Assembly: GCA_902573725.1 (NCBI GenBank)
Contig: CACGLE010000002.1
Span: forward strand, 48,923-112,922
Length of the DNA stretch: 64,000 nucleotides
Source of the DNA: an uncultured SAR116 cluster alpha proteobacterium
GTDB lineage: Bacteria; Pseudomonadota; Alphaproteobacteria; Puniceispirillales; Puniceispirillaceae
Direction: 5' to 3'
Shown: one piece after another, positions 30,126 to 40,208 of the stretch
How the letters are laid out: the number at the start of each line of letters is the position of its first letter
How positions within the stretch are numbered: position 1 is the stretch's first letter
Position numbers and translations under genes: made by a program
The notes under the pieces: model-generated
The model's input: only the letters and a program-made list of their open reading frames with translations
What the model was told of the DNA's origin: nothing
Databases searched by the model: none

Positions 30126-31301
30126 TCAAAAAAATGATTGCAATGAGTTAACCAAATCCGTGTTTTCCCAAGAAAATGTATTTTTACCCATCTCTTGAAA
30201 TTCACGTCCAAAATGGCCGTATGCAGAAGTACACGCATATATCGGATTATTTAACTTCAAATGGGTCCGTATCCCCTTTGGTGATAGGTCAATTAATTCC
30301 CGAATGGCATTTTCAATTTTCTTACTTTCAAATTTGCTTCTTCCATGAGTATCAACATGTATAGATACAGGTTGAGAAACACCAATCGCATACGCAATTT
30401 GTATTGTACATTTTTCAGCAAGTTCAGCGGCAACAATATTCTTTGCAAGGTATCTTGCTGCATATGCGGCTGATCTATCAACTTTAGTAGGATCTTTTCC
30501 AGAAAACGCCCCACCTCCGTGCGGGGCAGCGCCCCCATATGTGTCCACGATAATTTTTCGACCAGTAAGTCCTGCGTCTCCATCTGGTCCACCTATTTCA
30601 AATTTTCCTGTGGGATTTATAAGAAGTTTATCTTTTGACACCATCCAACCTTCCGGCAGCAAATTATCAATCAAAGGCGTCACTATATTTCTAATTTCTT
30701 GGGTATTGACCCCCTTTTTATGCTGCGTCGACAAAACTATAGTATCTACACCAAGGATTTTACCTGAATCACTATATTTCAACGTAATCTGTGACTTTGA
30801 GTCTGGACCAAAAATTGAATCTTGTTGCTTTTTTCTATAATTAGCGAGAGTTTTTAAAATTAAATGGGAATAATGAATGGCAGCCGGCATGAGAGTTTTT
30901 GTTTCCATACAAGCATGGCCAAACATCAATCCTTGATCACCCGCTCCTTCATCTTTGTTGCTTTTGCTATCAACACCTTGAGATATATCCACAGATTGCT
31001 CATGTAAATAGTTAAAAAATTCAAAATGAGCATAATGAAATTTTTCCTGAAAATAACCTATATCCCTGACAGCCGAGCGGACCGCTGGCTCTATTTTTTC
31101 CATTATATCAGGAAGGAGCTTTTGGTTGGCTCTAACCTCTCCAGCTAATATAACGCGATTTGTTGTAGCTAAAGTTTCACACGCAACGCGAGCCTCAGGC
31201 TCGTGTTCTAAGAACAAGTCCAACACAACATCAGAGATTCTATCACAAACCTTATCTGGGTGACCCTCAGAAACAGATTCAGAAGTAAACAAGTAAGACA
31301 T
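30126..31301 (-). CDS. metK: S-adenosylmethionine synthetase
   Basis: 391 residues. Motifs: [20 protein letters not shown], the signature [12 protein letters not shown], the P-loop-like [19 protein letters not shown] and ISQPVSI-like [12 protein letters not shown]. It makes SAM from methionine and ATP. Only 12 bases separate it from lnt, leaving no room for a SAM riboswitch directly upstream. Placement next to trmB matches other Alphaproteobacteria. Confidence 0.98.
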   Translation of the reverse strand: MSYLFTSESVSEGHPDKVCDRISDVVLDLFLEHEPEARVACETLATTNRVILAGEVRANQKLLPDIMEKIEPAVRSAVRDIGYFQEKFHYAHFEFFNYLHEQSVDISQGVDSKSNKDEGAGDQGLMFGHACMETKTLMPAAIHYSHLILKTLANYRKKQQDSIFGPDSKSQITLKYSDSGKILGVDTIVLSTQHKKGVNTQEIRNIVTPLIDNLLPEGWMVSKDKLLINPTGKFEIGGPDGDAGLTGRKIIVDTYGGAAPHGGGAFSGKDPTKVDRSAAYAARYLAKNIVAAELAEKCTIQIAYAIGVSQPVSIHVDTHGRSKFESKKIENAIRELIDLSPKGIRTHLKLNNPIYACTSAYGHFGREFQEMGKNTFSWENTDLVNSLQSFF

Positions 31302-31313
31302 GAACCAATTCCG

Positions 31314-32888
31314 TTAAAATTTATTTGTTTTTTGCCCTGGCAAATGATTTTGGTCAAGAAAAACTGAACATAAAATCAAAATAAAAATTAATACAGTCGT
31401 AATTTTCCACCTATACCTAGAATATATTGTTGCTTCTTGTTTAAGTGGTAACGGAATATCTAAATTCCCTTTTTCAGAAAGGTTTATTTTACCAACAAGA
31501 ATACCCTTATAATCAAATGCAGCTGAAATTCCTGTGTTTGCAACACGCACCAAAGGTAACCCCTCCTCTATTGATCTCAGGCGTGCCTGACTTAAATGCT
31601 GATAAGGGCCAAGCGTTTTGCCAAACCAAGCATCATTAGTTAAGTTTACAATAATGTCTGGTCTATCTTTTGAAGAAAATGAAACTGGAAAAATAATTTC
31701 ATAACAAATAAAAATACCTAATTTAATATTATCTTTAGTGTACAATAATCCTTTATTTGGTCCTATATCAATATCCATTTTATTCCCAAATAAATATAAA
31801 TTTTTAAAAGGAAAGTTATCTCTGAATGGAATATATTCTCCAAATGGAACACGTTTTTGCTTATCAATTATTCCAGCTGAATCGCCATTAGTGTCGAATA
31901 ATATTGCAGAATTATATAGTTTCTTATCCAGATCAAAACGTAGTATCCCAGATAAAAGCTCTGATTTATTTACTAATATTTTTTTAACAATATCATTAAA
32001 TTCTTTTTTGGAGTTTGGCCAAATAGAAGGGTATGCAGCCTCAGGCCAAATAATTAATGATGCTGGCGTTTCCTTCAATTTAGATAAAGCAAATAAACTA
32101 TCTATATGTTGGTCCTTATATTCTGGCTTCCACCTCTGATTTTGCGGAATGTTTGGCTGCACAATCCTTATCAAATAATCTGATTTTTGTTCCAATCCTA
32201 AATTAATTGGTACAGAAGCATAATCAATTCTCCAATAACCATAAAAACCACTTATTATAAAAGGCATAATACATAAAAAACATAGCTTCCAAGAGCGAAG
32301 ATAAAGAAAACAAAGAGAAACGACGAATAAAAGTATGAGGAAGGCAGAACCATTTTGTCCTATCACAGATGCAATCTGAGACAAGTAAACATGAGTTAAT
32401 ATTAGATGTGATGGTGAGTTCCAAGGAAATCCTGAAAATAAAACAGACCTTCCTAATTCTGCTATACCAATAAAAAGGACTGAAAATAATAGTCTAGATA
32501 TGATAGTTTTTCCGCAGATAAATACAAATAAACCAGCAAATGCCCAGAAAACAGCTAAAAATGCTGGTAAACCAAACAGGCTAAAGGGTAATAATAAAAT
32601 TTGCCATGAAATATCTACAAACAGGGAGGCCGAGATCCAATAAAGTGAGGCAGCAAACCAACCAAAGGCAAACCCCCAAAATAACGACATAATTTGCCTT
32701 ACAGACTTTGAAAGCAATGAATGAATAAAAAATGGAATAAATCCGAGAATTGCTGGAAAAATAAACAGAGGGGGAAGTGACAATGAAGCTACCATGCCAA
32801 ATAAAGCCATCGCACATACCTGCAAAAAAAGGCCTTTCTGATGTAACTTATTGGATAGTTGAATGAATTTGAGTTCGGCTATTTTCAC
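31314..32888 (-). CDS. lnt: Apolipoprotein N-acyltransferase
   Basis: 524 residues. Several transmembrane helices fill the first ~200 residues. The nitrilase-like periplasmic domain has the catalytic Glu in IIWPEAAYPS, Lys in KQKRVPFGEYIPF and Cys in IFICYEIIFP, and one TM helix at the C-terminus. It adds the third acyl chain to lipoproteins, consistent with the Lpp-type lipoproteins elsewhere in the window. It is preceded by a corC-like gene as in most Proteobacteria. Confidence 0.97.
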   Translation of the reverse strand: MKIAELKFIQLSNKLHQKGLFLQVCAMALFGMVASLSLPPLFIFPAILGFIPFFIHSLLSKSVRQIMSLFWGFAFGWFAASLYWISASLFVDISWQILLLPFSLFGLPAFLAVFWAFAGLFVFICGKTIISRLLFSVLFIGIAELGRSVLFSGFPWNSPSHLILTHVYLSQIASVIGQNGSAFLILLFVVSLCFLYLRSWKLCFLCIMPFIISGFYGYWRIDYASVPINLGLEQKSDYLIRIVQPNIPQNQRWKPEYKDQHIDSLFALSKLKETPASLIIWPEAAYPSIWPNSKKEFNDIVKKILVNKSELLSGILRFDLDKKLYNSAILFDTNGDSAGIIDKQKRVPFGEYIPFRDNFPFKNLYLFGNKMDIDIGPNKGLLYTKDNIKLGIFICYEIIFPVSFSSKDRPDIIVNLTNDAWFGKTLGPYQHLSQARLRSIEEGLPLVRVANTGISAAFDYKGILVGKINLSEKGNLDIPLPLKQEATIYSRYRWKITTVLIFILILCSVFLDQNHLPGQKTNKF

Positions 32889-32919
32889 CTTGGCTTGCTT
32901 CTTAAATTAACATTTAGTT

Positions 32920-33759
32920 TTATTTTAGTTTACTAACCGAATCAATACCATCTATCTTCAACAATGTAATGCGTCGCGGATCTCCTTCAAGGACTTCAAA
33001 CTCCAACCCACAGGGATGACGTATAACCTCACCTTTCACTGGAACTCTGCCAGCCAGTTGGAATACGAGCCCAGCTACTGTATCAATCTCTTCACGTTCT
33101 TCGACATCCACTAAAGGACCAACTAATTTTTCAAGATCCTCAAGCTCTAGTCTCGCATCTGCTATTGCTGAGTCTTCCTCCATTAGCTCGAAACGAGGCA
33201 TTTCCATTTCATCATGTTCATCTTCAATTTCTCCAACGATCTCTTCTACAAGATCTTCAATTGTAACAAGACCGTCGACACCACCAAATTCATCAACTAC
33301 CAGAGCAAGATGGCGTCTTTTTAATCTCATTTCATGAAGTAAATCCATCACCCAAATTGAAGGCGAAACAAATAAAACAGGACGCATCAGTTTTTCTAAA
33401 TCCGGCTTTGAGCTCTCAAGTAAGTGTGGCATCAAGTCTTTAATGTGAATCATTCCCAATATCAAGTCCATAGAGCCGTTATGAACAGGTAGTCTGCTAT
33501 GATTAGCGGAGCAGATATGCGACATAACACTATCAATGTTTTCAGTCAGGTCTATGGAAACAATGTCAGCTCTTGGGACCATTAGACTCTCAGCTGTTAA
33601 ATCTTTCAAATCTAAAATATTTCGTAACAAAGCGCTTTCATGATCATCAAAACTATCGTTCGTCTTGGTTGAATTTTCGATTAGTTCTGATAATTCATCT
33701 CTTACCGATTGCTTTCTAAAACCAAATGGTCCCATTTTGAAATTCTTAAGGAATGTCAT
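32920..33759 (-). CDS. CBS-domain protein of the CorC/HlyC family
   Basis: 279 residues. The segment DLKDLTAESLMVPRADIVSIDL starts a pair of CBS domains (about 50-180; second includes LVVDEFGGVDGLVTIEDLVEEIVGEI). The C-terminal CorC_HlyC transporter-associated domain is near ARLELEDLEKLVG and VKGEVIRHPCGLEFEVLEGDPRRI. There is no membrane domain, unlike the larger DUF21 relatives. CorC-type proteins are linked to Mg2+/Co2+ efflux or ribosome-adjacent functions. It sits between ybeY and lnt. Confidence 0.92.
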   Translation of the reverse strand: MTFLKNFKMGPFGFRKQSVRDELSELIENSTKTNDSFDDHESALLRNILDLKDLTAESLMVPRADIVSIDLTENIDSVMSHICSANHSRLPVHNGSMDLILGMIHIKDLMPHLLESSKPDLEKLMRPVLFVSPSIWVMDLLHEMRLKRRHLALVVDEFGGVDGLVTIEDLVEEIVGEIEDEHDEMEMPRFELMEEDSAIADARLELEDLEKLVGPLVDVEEREEIDTVAGLVFQLAGRVPVKGEVIRHPCGLEFEVLEGDPRRITLLKIDGIDSVSKLK

Positions 33760-33771
33760 AGTTTTTTTTCC

Positions 33772-34371
33772 TCATAACGAATAAGGGTTTGGAATATTAA
33801 AAATACCCAATATTTTTTTTTCTTTGTTTTCCATAATCTGGGCTTGAATTTCATCTTCGTGGTCATATCCAAGAAGATGCAAAACGCCGTGCACTATCAA
33901 ATGTTTTAGATGGTTTTTTAGAGGTATGTTCTGTGTTTTTGCTTCTTTATTGATAATTTCATATCCTAAAAATATATCACCAAGATGAAATTCATCTCCT
34001 GTTTGATCAATGCTCCCGTCAGAAAAAGACAAGATATTTGTTGGTATTGGCTTATTTCTAAAATCGGCATTTAATTTGCACATATGCGCATTATCTGTAG
34101 CTACGATTGAAAGAGTGGTTCGTTTATTTGGCAAAATTATAGGGTGTGATGAGAAGTTAATGACGGTTTCAATAATTACACCGAGCTCTCTCAAATCTAT
34201 CAGGTGAAAAATACCTAACCAACATTTTTCTAAGATAGATATGCTAGCTTCCCCATCTTTAAATTTTAGGAGAACAAAATTATCATTGTTTTCAAAATAT
34301 ATGTTATGATGAGTGTCAGACTCTGGACTGTCAGGCTCTTCTGAAGAGGCTTCTAAGGTTTCAGTGTGCAT
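33772..34371 (-). CDS. ybeY: Endoribonuclease YbeY (rRNA maturation factor)
   Basis: 199 residues. The zinc site is HLIVHGVLHLLGYDHEDE (H-x3-H-x5-H pattern), preceded by the conserved segment KPIPTNILSF. It processes 16S rRNA 3' ends and takes part in ribosome quality control. The N-terminus has about 40 extra residues rich in Glu, Ser and Asp before the domain; no later ATG fits, so either the extension is real or a non-ATG start is used. It is downstream of phoH. Confidence 0.95.
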   Translation of the reverse strand: MHTETLEASSEEPDSPESDTHHNIYFENNDNFVLLKFKDGEASISILEKCWLGIFHLIDLRELGVIIETVINFSSHPIILPNKRTTLSIVATDNAHMCKLNADFRNKPIPTNILSFSDGSIDQTGDEFHLGDIFLGYEIINKEAKTQNIPLKNHLKHLIVHGVLHLLGYDHEDEIQAQIMENKEKKILGIFNIPNPYSL

Positions 34372-34473
34372 TTTTTTTCAAATAGTTTTCGATTACATTA
34401 AAAATGATGCTATAAATGTAAGGTATTTGTCCAGTAAATTTCGTGAATGAAAAAATAATCAATTTTTAAAACA

Positions 34474-35448
34474 TTATTTTTCTTCTTCATTATATGCTTT
34501 TAATATTCTGCCTACAACCGCATGTCTAACTACATCTTCACCGGACAAGCAAAAAATTCCAATACCTTTTATTTGTTTTAGTCTGGCAGTTGCATCAACC
34601 AAGCCAGAAAGCTGATTTGGTGGCAGATCTATTTGGGACAAATCACCTGTTATCACCATTCTAGAATTGTGACCAAGTCGCGTTAACACCATTTTCATCT
34701 GAACTGATGTAGTGTTTTGAGCCTCATCAATTATCACAAAAGAATTACTTAATGTGCGGCCCCTCATAAACGCAAGTGGTGCTATCTCTATCTCACCGCT
34801 CACTAGCATCCTTTCTACCTTATCAACAGGCATCATATCATAAAGGGCATCGTAAAGTGGTCTAAGGTAAGGATCAACTTTTTCCTTCATATCTCCAGGC
34901 AAAAAACCTAGCCTCTCACCTGCCTCAACTGCAGGACGTGATAGAACTAATTTTTCGACTTTCTTACTTTTAAGATGATCGACTGCCATTGCCACTGCCA
35001 TGTATGTCTTGCCCGTACCAGCAGGACCAAGGCCAAATACAACTTCATTTTGACGCATCATTTTAAAATAATCTTCCTGGCCATATGTTCGAGGAAAAAT
35101 CTTTTTCCGCCAAGTTGCAGCAAACACGTCAGATTTTAACGAGGGTTTTGAAAGGTCGTATCCATTTTCAACCAATCTTAATATATCCTCAATAAGTGGG
35201 CCGTCCGCAGCTGCTTGAGGATCGGGGTCTGCAGATAATTGCTTAAAAAATCTTTGGATAACATCCCCTGCAAGCTTTGTCTGTTCAGAAAATCCTTTGA
35301 TTCTTAATTCGTTTCCAAAACTGTCAATTGAAACGTTTAACGTTTTCTCGATTTTTGCTAAATTGACATTATATTGTCCGCAAAGTAATAGTAATAAATC
35401 ATTATCATCAAAAGTTAACCTAAAAACTTTTTCTTCTCTGCTAGTCAC
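34474..35448 (-). CDS. phoH: PhoH-family ATPase
   Basis: 324 residues. Walker A GLGPAGTGKTYMAVAMAV and Walker B SFVIIDEAQNTT, with the family segment VLSRPAVEAGERLGFLPGDM and ITGDLSQIDLP. An N-terminal KH-like region precedes. PhoH2-like/YbeZ proteins work with YbeY in rRNA and RNA metabolism, and here the gene is directly upstream of ybeY. Confidence 0.95.
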   Translation of the reverse strand: MTSREEKVFRLTFDDNDLLLLLCGQYNVNLAKIEKTLNVSIDSFGNELRIKGFSEQTKLAGDVIQRFFKQLSADPDPQAAADGPLIEDILRLVENGYDLSKPSLKSDVFAATWRKKIFPRTYGQEDYFKMMRQNEVVFGLGPAGTGKTYMAVAMAVDHLKSKKVEKLVLSRPAVEAGERLGFLPGDMKEKVDPYLRPLYDALYDMMPVDKVERMLVSGEIEIAPLAFMRGRTLSNSFVIIDEAQNTTSVQMKMVLTRLGHNSRMVITGDLSQIDLPPNQLSGLVDATARLKQIKGIGIFCLSGEDVVRHAVVGRILKAYNEEEK

Positions 35449-35462
35449 TGGAATTACCTTTT

Positions 35463-36800
35463 TTACCTGATGATTTCTGCAAATAAAGAGTTTTGTCTTC
35501 CATCTGAAATTTTTACCTGCACTATTTCACCAATTAGACTTTCAGAACCTTCAAAATATACTGATTGCATATAGGGCGTTCTAGCATTTAATTTGCCGCC
35601 TTTAATACCTTTTTGCTCAACGAGAACGTCAAATTCCATAGATTCACAATTTTTATTAAATGCATATTGCTGAGCATCTAGTAATTGCTGCAACGCCAAC
35701 AGACGCTCCGATTTTACATGTTCTAAAACTTGTTCTGATTTATCCGCTGCAGGAGTACCAGGGCGTGCACTGTACTTAAAAGAATATGCTGACGCATATC
35801 CAACGTTGTTTATTAAGTTTATTGTATCTGCAAAGTCTCTATCCGTCTCTCCTGGGAAACCCACGATAAAGTCCCCAGACATAGCCACATCCTCTCGAAC
35901 AGAACGCAAACGCTCTATAATTCTTAAATAATCTGATACCGTATGGCGTCTATTCATAGCATGTAAAATTTTATCGGAGCCTGATTGTATTGGCAAATGA
36001 AGATATGGTATTAACTTATCTATCTCAGCATGAGCATTAATCAACTCATCATCCATATCCAATGGGTGAGAGGTTGTATAGCGGATTCGATAAAGCTCCG
36101 GTAGGTCTGCTAATTCTCGAATTAACCTACCAAGCCCCCATTCTTTCCCATCGAGCCCCTCACCGTGCCATGCATTCACATTTTGGCCAAGGAGAGTTAG
36201 TTCTTTTGTGCCAGAAGAAATTAACTTTTTTGCCTCGTTGATAATTGCTTTAGCAGAACGTGAAAACTCAGAACCTCGTGTATATGGAACAACGCAAAAG
36301 CTGCAAAATTTATCGCACCCTTCCTGAACTGATAAAAATGCAGTAGGTCCTCGTTTTCCTATTTTCTCTGGCAAAAAATCAAACTTTGTTTCTGGGGGAA
36401 AATCGGTATCAATTAAATGCCTTCTGTCAACTGGATCTAACTTTGCAACCAAGTCTGGAAGCCTATGATAGGTTTGCGGACCAACAACAATATCAACCCA
36501 CGGAGCACGTTTTGTAATTTCCTGACCTTCAGCTTGTGCCACGCATCCTGCTACAATTATTTTAACCTGCCGATTTTGTTGTTCTGCAGCACGCTCTTTT
36601 ACTTTTCGAAGACGACCAAGCTCTGAAAATACCTTTTCAGATGCTTTTTCTCTAATATGACAGGTGTTTATAACAATCATATCAGCATCCTGTAAGTCTT
36701 TGCTTTCCTGGTAACCTAAAGGTAATAGAGAATCTTTCATTCTGTCAGAATCATAAGTATTCATCTGGCAACCATATGTTTTAAAAAATAAATTCTTCAT
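35463..36800 (-). CDS. miaB: tRNA-2-methylthio-N6-dimethylallyladenosine synthase
   Basis: 445 residues. N-terminal MTTase iron-sulfur cysteines are C11 (KTYGCQMN), C47 ([10 protein letters not shown]) and C86 ([10 protein letters not shown]); the radical-SAM cluster is C162-x3-C166-x2-C169 (CDKFCSFC). A TRAM domain ends the protein ([19 protein letters not shown]). It adds methylthio to i6A37 of tRNAs. It is 14 bases upstream of phoH. The fur/mur gene often found just upstream in Alphaproteobacteria is absent. Confidence 0.97.
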   Translation of the reverse strand: MKNLFFKTYGCQMNTYDSDRMKDSLLPLGYQESKDLQDADMIVINTCHIREKASEKVFSELGRLRKVKERAAEQQNRQVKIIVAGCVAQAEGQEITKRAPWVDIVVGPQTYHRLPDLVAKLDPVDRRHLIDTDFPPETKFDFLPEKIGKRGPTAFLSVQEGCDKFCSFCVVPYTRGSEFSRSAKAIINEAKKLISSGTKELTLLGQNVNAWHGEGLDGKEWGLGRLIRELADLPELYRIRYTTSHPLDMDDELINAHAEIDKLIPYLHLPIQSGSDKILHAMNRRHTVSDYLRIIERLRSVREDVAMSGDFIVGFPGETDRDFADTINLINNVGYASAYSFKYSARPGTPAADKSEQVLEHVKSERLLALQQLLDAQQYAFNKNCESMEFDVLVEQKGIKGGKLNARTPYMQSVYFEGSESLIGEIVQVKISDGRQNSLFAEIIR

Positions 36801-36897
36801 AAATTCACAATCAATAACAAATTAGTTAGTCATGGTTCAATTGGTCATTACGTTAAGTCTTATGACATTTCAAGTGCGATATAGTATTGGGCATATT

Positions 36898-37347
36898 TTA
36901 ACTTTTCAACTCCCAAAAATATTCATAACAATCAGATGAAAAACCATCTCTAAAATAATAATTTTTTCGAATTCCAATTTTATAAAAACCAGTCTTCTCG
37001 TATAGAGAAATAGCGGCAATATTATTTTCAGAAACACCTAAAAAAATTTTTCGAATACCGTTCTTTATACAATGTTTCTTAAGGTGGGAAACAAGTTTAT
37101 AGGCAACACCTCGTCTCCTTTGTTGTTTTATAACACCAATTTCAACAATATCAATTTCATCAAGTACATGAATGGCAGATAAAAAAGAACTTAAGGTATT
37201 GTTCATATATCCACAAAATCCAATATGACAAGGTTTTTTCATTGTTTCCAAAAATGTAACAGAGCTTTTATTATATAAATTTATTTTCTGATAAAGTTTA
37301 AAAACAGCTTCAATATTTTGGTCATTAATTTTTTTTATTTCAAACAT
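36898..37347 (-). CDS. rimI: GNAT acetyltransferase, RimI-like
   Basis: 149 residues from ATG 37347 (a TTG one codon earlier is possible). The acetyl-CoA-binding motif A is IVEIGVIKQQRRRGVAYKLVSHL (positions near 68-90), followed by SENNIAAISLYEKTGFYKIGIRKNYY, the RimI pattern. RimI acetylates the N-terminus of ribosomal S18; the assignment rests on the fold and on adjacency to tsaB, so another small substrate is possible. Confidence 0.85.
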   Translation of the reverse strand: MFEIKKINDQNIEAVFKLYQKINLYNKSSVTFLETMKKPCHIGFCGYMNNTLSSFLSAIHVLDEIDIVEIGVIKQQRRRGVAYKLVSHLKKHCIKNGIRKIFLGVSENNIAAISLYEKTGFYKIGIRKNYYFRDGFSSDCYEYFWELKS

Positions 37348-37366
37348 CAAGCTAACTAAAACGCAT

Positions 37367-38074
37367 TTATTTGTTTATTTGTCGTTTTATTATTGGTGGG
37401 GCTAAATATAGCGGAGTTGCGGGTGAACAATATCCTTTATTCTGTAGCTGCCATGCTGCATACTTTGCTATATGCGCAGCATTAAGCTGTTCCATAAAAT
37501 ACTGCACCTTTGTTGAATTTCCTCTATCACCATTAAATATATCATATCTCTTAGCAAACGGGCCATATATTTTTACTATGTAACCAGACTTAATCAAATA
37601 ATTCACTTTGATTTGCAGGTGTTCTAATGACAAATCCTCTATATTATTCTGGACTTCAATTTCTCGGTTAAATTCTTGACAATAATAAGACCCTCTTCTT
37701 GTATCCGTAATTGCGAAAATAACTATTTTATCATCATATCCACCATCATTGGTCAATTTATTATAACAAGAAAACCCCAACGCTGATAAGCCATTAACGC
37801 CATAATATCCTTTACCTGTGGCAATACTAAAACCTGTTATAGCAGCAAGACAGGTTCGTATGCCCGTAAATGAACCAGGACCTCTCCCGCCAACAAAAAA
37901 ATCGATTTCATCTAAGTCAAGCTTAGCTTGTTTTAAAGCTTTATGTACCTGAGTTATTATTCTTTCAGCATGACCAAATTTTGCCTCAATAATTTGATAA
38001 GAGAGAATCATGGAATTCTGCCAAATGGCAACTGAACTCGATTCAGCCGAGGACTCTAGCGCAAGTAAAATCAT
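37367..38074 (-). CDS. tsaB: tRNA threonylcarbamoyladenosine biosynthesis protein TsaB
   Basis: 235 residues from ATG 38074 (MILLALESSAESSSVAI); the frame opens 27 codons upstream but family alignment favours this ATG. Motifs: ALESS nucleotide-like start, FGHAERIITQVHKAL, and FFVGGRGPGSFTGIRTCLAA. TsaB is the dimerising partner of TsaD in making t6A37. It heads the long minus-strand run and is divergent from the deacetylase gene. Confidence 0.94.
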   Translation of the reverse strand: MILLALESSAESSSVAIWQNSMILSYQIIEAKFGHAERIITQVHKALKQAKLDLDEIDFFVGGRGPGSFTGIRTCLAAITGFSIATGKGYYGVNGLSALGFSCYNKLTNDGGYDDKIVIFAITDTRRGSYYCQEFNREIEVQNNIEDLSLEHLQIKVNYLIKSGYIVKIYGPFAKRYDIFNGDRGNSTKVQYFMEQLNAAHIAKYAAWQLQNKGYCSPATPLYLAPPIIKRQINK

Positions 38075-38184
38075 TTTTTTCTTTATAAATTTATTTTTAA
38101 TTGGCTTATGCAAACAAAGTAGTATTTTTAAGTTAACAAACTTATGGTATAACACGAAAAAATCAAATAGAAATTACGTGTCTT

Positions 38185-39222
38185 ATGTTTAACCATTATC
38201 TACTTTTTGTGTCTTTATTGATTGGCTTCATTAGCGTTGGCTTTAATGCAACATCACTCAACCAAGCTAACGCGGCAGAAAAAAATGATTATGCGACAGT
38301 AATAATGTATCATCGATTTGGTGAAAACAAATATCCATCAACAAATGTTACTATTGAACAATTCGAGTCCCATCTCGAATTTATCAGGCAGGGTAATTAC
38401 ACTGTCATGCCGCTAATAAAAATTTTAGAAGCGCTGAAGTCTGGAGACGAAATAAATGATAAAACTGTAGCCATTACAATAGATGATGCGTATTTATCGG
38501 TGTATAAAAAGGCTTGGCCGCGCTTACAAGAATATGGTTATCCATTTACAATATTTATCGCAACAGACCCCGTAGATAATAATCTTAAAAACTATATGGA
38601 CTGGGATCAAATACGTGAATTACAGGAAGGTGGGGTAACAATTGGTTCCCAAACTAAATCCCACCCCCACATGCATAGATTATCCCCAATTAAGATAGAA
38701 CAGGAAATTGCTATATCCAACGAGAGGTTTTTGGAAGAAACTGGCCAATATCCCATGCTATTTGCCTATCCGTATGGTGAATATTCTCTAGATGTTATAA
38801 AAGCCGTTAAGGATGCGGGATTTATTGCAGCATTTGGTCAAAATTCTGGTGTTTTATATGCTGATGATAATATGTTTGAATTACCAAGATTTGCGTTTAA
38901 TGAAACTTATGGGTCTATTGATAGGCTAAAACTTGCACTTGATGGGAAACCCTTGCGAGTGAGAGACATTATACCTCAAGACATGGTGTTAGAAAACAAT
39001 CCTCCTTCCTTTGGTTTTACTGTTGATAAATCACTTACACCAATAAAACAATTGAGATGCTTTTCTGGAGAGTTTGGTCAACTTAATGTTGAAATATTAG
39101 GTCCAAGAGCGGAAATTAGATTGCCTGGAGCTTTGAAAAGAACGCGTTCACGGATCAATTGCACAATGCCTGCAGAAAATGGACGTTGGCGTTGGTTTGG
39201 TAGACAATTTCTTACTAATTAA
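38185..39222 (+). CDS. Exported polysaccharide deacetylase-family protein
   Basis: 345 residues. A signal peptide covers ~1-31 (cleavage after ANA likely). The NodB homology domain (~36-230) has VIMYHRFGE, ITIDDAYLS with Asp100 and Asp101, the second motif GSQTKSHPHM, and FAYPYGEYS. In most NodB enzymes the second motif is H-x3-H; here Gln156 stands where the first zinc-binding His would be, with His160 kept. I recall the same 'GSQT..H' form in other alphaproteobacterial members. A ~110-residue C-terminal beta-rich domain with two Cys follows. The substrate is unknown; acetylated glycan in the envelope is probable. The 3' end overlaps the convergent Bax-like gene by 8 bases. Confidence 0.85.
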   Translation: MFNHYLLFVSLLIGFISVGFNATSLNQANAAEKNDYATVIMYHRFGENKYPSTNVTIEQFESHLEFIRQGNYTVMPLIKILEALKSGDEINDKTVAITIDDAYLSVYKKAWPRLQEYGYPFTIFIATDPVDNNLKNYMDWDQIRELQEGGVTIGSQTKSHPHMHRLSPIKIEQEIAISNERFLEETGQYPMLFAYPYGEYSLDVIKAVKDAGFIAAFGQNSGVLYADDNMFELPRFAFNETYGSIDRLKLALDGKPLRVRDIIPQDMVLENNPPSFGFTVDKSLTPIKQLRCFSGEFGQLNVEILGPRAEIRLPGALKRTRSRINCTMPAENGRWRWFGRQFLTN

Positions 39223-40180
39223 CTAGCATGCTATAATCAAAACGCTGTAAATTATTTTGCAATATAATATTTTTTATAGACTCAACATATTCATCACCCG
39301 TTTCAGCGTAAGGATACAAAGCTGAAGCTAATGCCAAACCATCGGGCCATTTTCCTTTTTTAATATATGCAATCCTAAGATTTCTAAATTCTTTATAAGC
39401 AAAATGTGTGTTCAAGTTTCTCATGTAAGACCTAACAGAGCTTTTGAGGTTAGGAAAACTTTTAACAAACGCCTGGCTATTTGACGCATCTAAGGGTTTA
39501 ATACCAGAGTTGGGTGACCAGGACCATTGTCCATATAAAGCGTTTCCCTCTGCACTGAAACGAGATGTTCCCCAACCAGATTCTATGGCAGCTTGGGCCA
39601 ATGCCAAGGAAGTTGGTATTGGTAAAACTTTTTTGTCTAACAAATGAAATATCTCATCACTGTCAGAAATATTTTCGTCAATTTTATAAATTTTAGCGAT
39701 TCTATTCGCTTCAGAAAGGTTTGCTGATTTTTTTGTGTTCAAAAATATTTGTCTTTGGTTCCAAATTTCTTGGTTTGCTTCAAGGATTAGAGGCAACATT
39801 AACCTAATAAAAATTGCTTTTTTCTCTGCGACTGGCAATTTATCTAAACCAATAGGCACAGAATTCAAATATATTTTCGGCACTTCTAGCAAGCCAGATA
39901 ATGTGTAAGTTGGATACTGAAAACCCACTGGAAGAAATTTTGTAAGAGTTTTATTTGGTATTTGAAAAAACCAATCTAACCCTTTATTCGAGAAATCTCT
40001 ATTTTTAAGTTGATAATTATATAAATCGTAAGCAGGGTCGTCGTTTCCATAGCTTTCAATTTTCGTTTTTATTTCCGAATTGAAAAAACGTGGCTTTTCA
40101 AAATTTAGTGGCGATAAAAAGCCCAAAACAAGAGCGCAAAATAAGATTAACAAAATAACAGGCTGAAACAACCTTGACAT
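39215..40180 (-). CDS. Bax-like glucosaminidase-domain protein
   Basis: 321 residues. A hydrophobic N-terminal segment (8-24) serves as signal anchor. The C-terminal domain (~185-310) has SLALAQAAIESGWGTSRFSAEGNALYGQWSW, where the Glu is the candidate catalytic residue of glucosaminidase/Bax family muramidase-like enzymes. It probably acts on peptidoglycan glycan strands in the periplasm. It faces the deacetylase gene tail to tail with an 8-base overlap; both concern cell-envelope glycans. Confidence 0.85.
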   Translation of the reverse strand: MSRLFQPVILLILFCALVLGFLSPLNFEKPRFFNSEIKTKIESYGNDDPAYDLYNYQLKNRDFSNKGLDWFFQIPNKTLTKFLPVGFQYPTYTLSGLLEVPKIYLNSVPIGLDKLPVAEKKAIFIRLMLPLILEANQEIWNQRQIFLNTKKSANLSEANRIAKIYKIDENISDSDEIFHLLDKKVLPIPTSLALAQAAIESGWGTSRFSAEGNALYGQWSWSPNSGIKPLDASNSQAFVKSFPNLKSSVRSYMRNLNTHFAYKEFRNLRIAYIKKGKWPDGLALASALYPYAETGDEYVESIKNIILQNNLQRFDYSMLVN

Positions 40181-40208
40181 CTCTTATTTTCCCTACATTT
40201 AATTCACA

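Noticed and set aside
30970..31000. DnaA-box-like sequences (8 of 9 matches, such as ATATCCACA) inside metK, also near 15585, 37208 and 5142
   Set aside because: Single sites inside coding DNA at separate places, no clustering and expected by chance.
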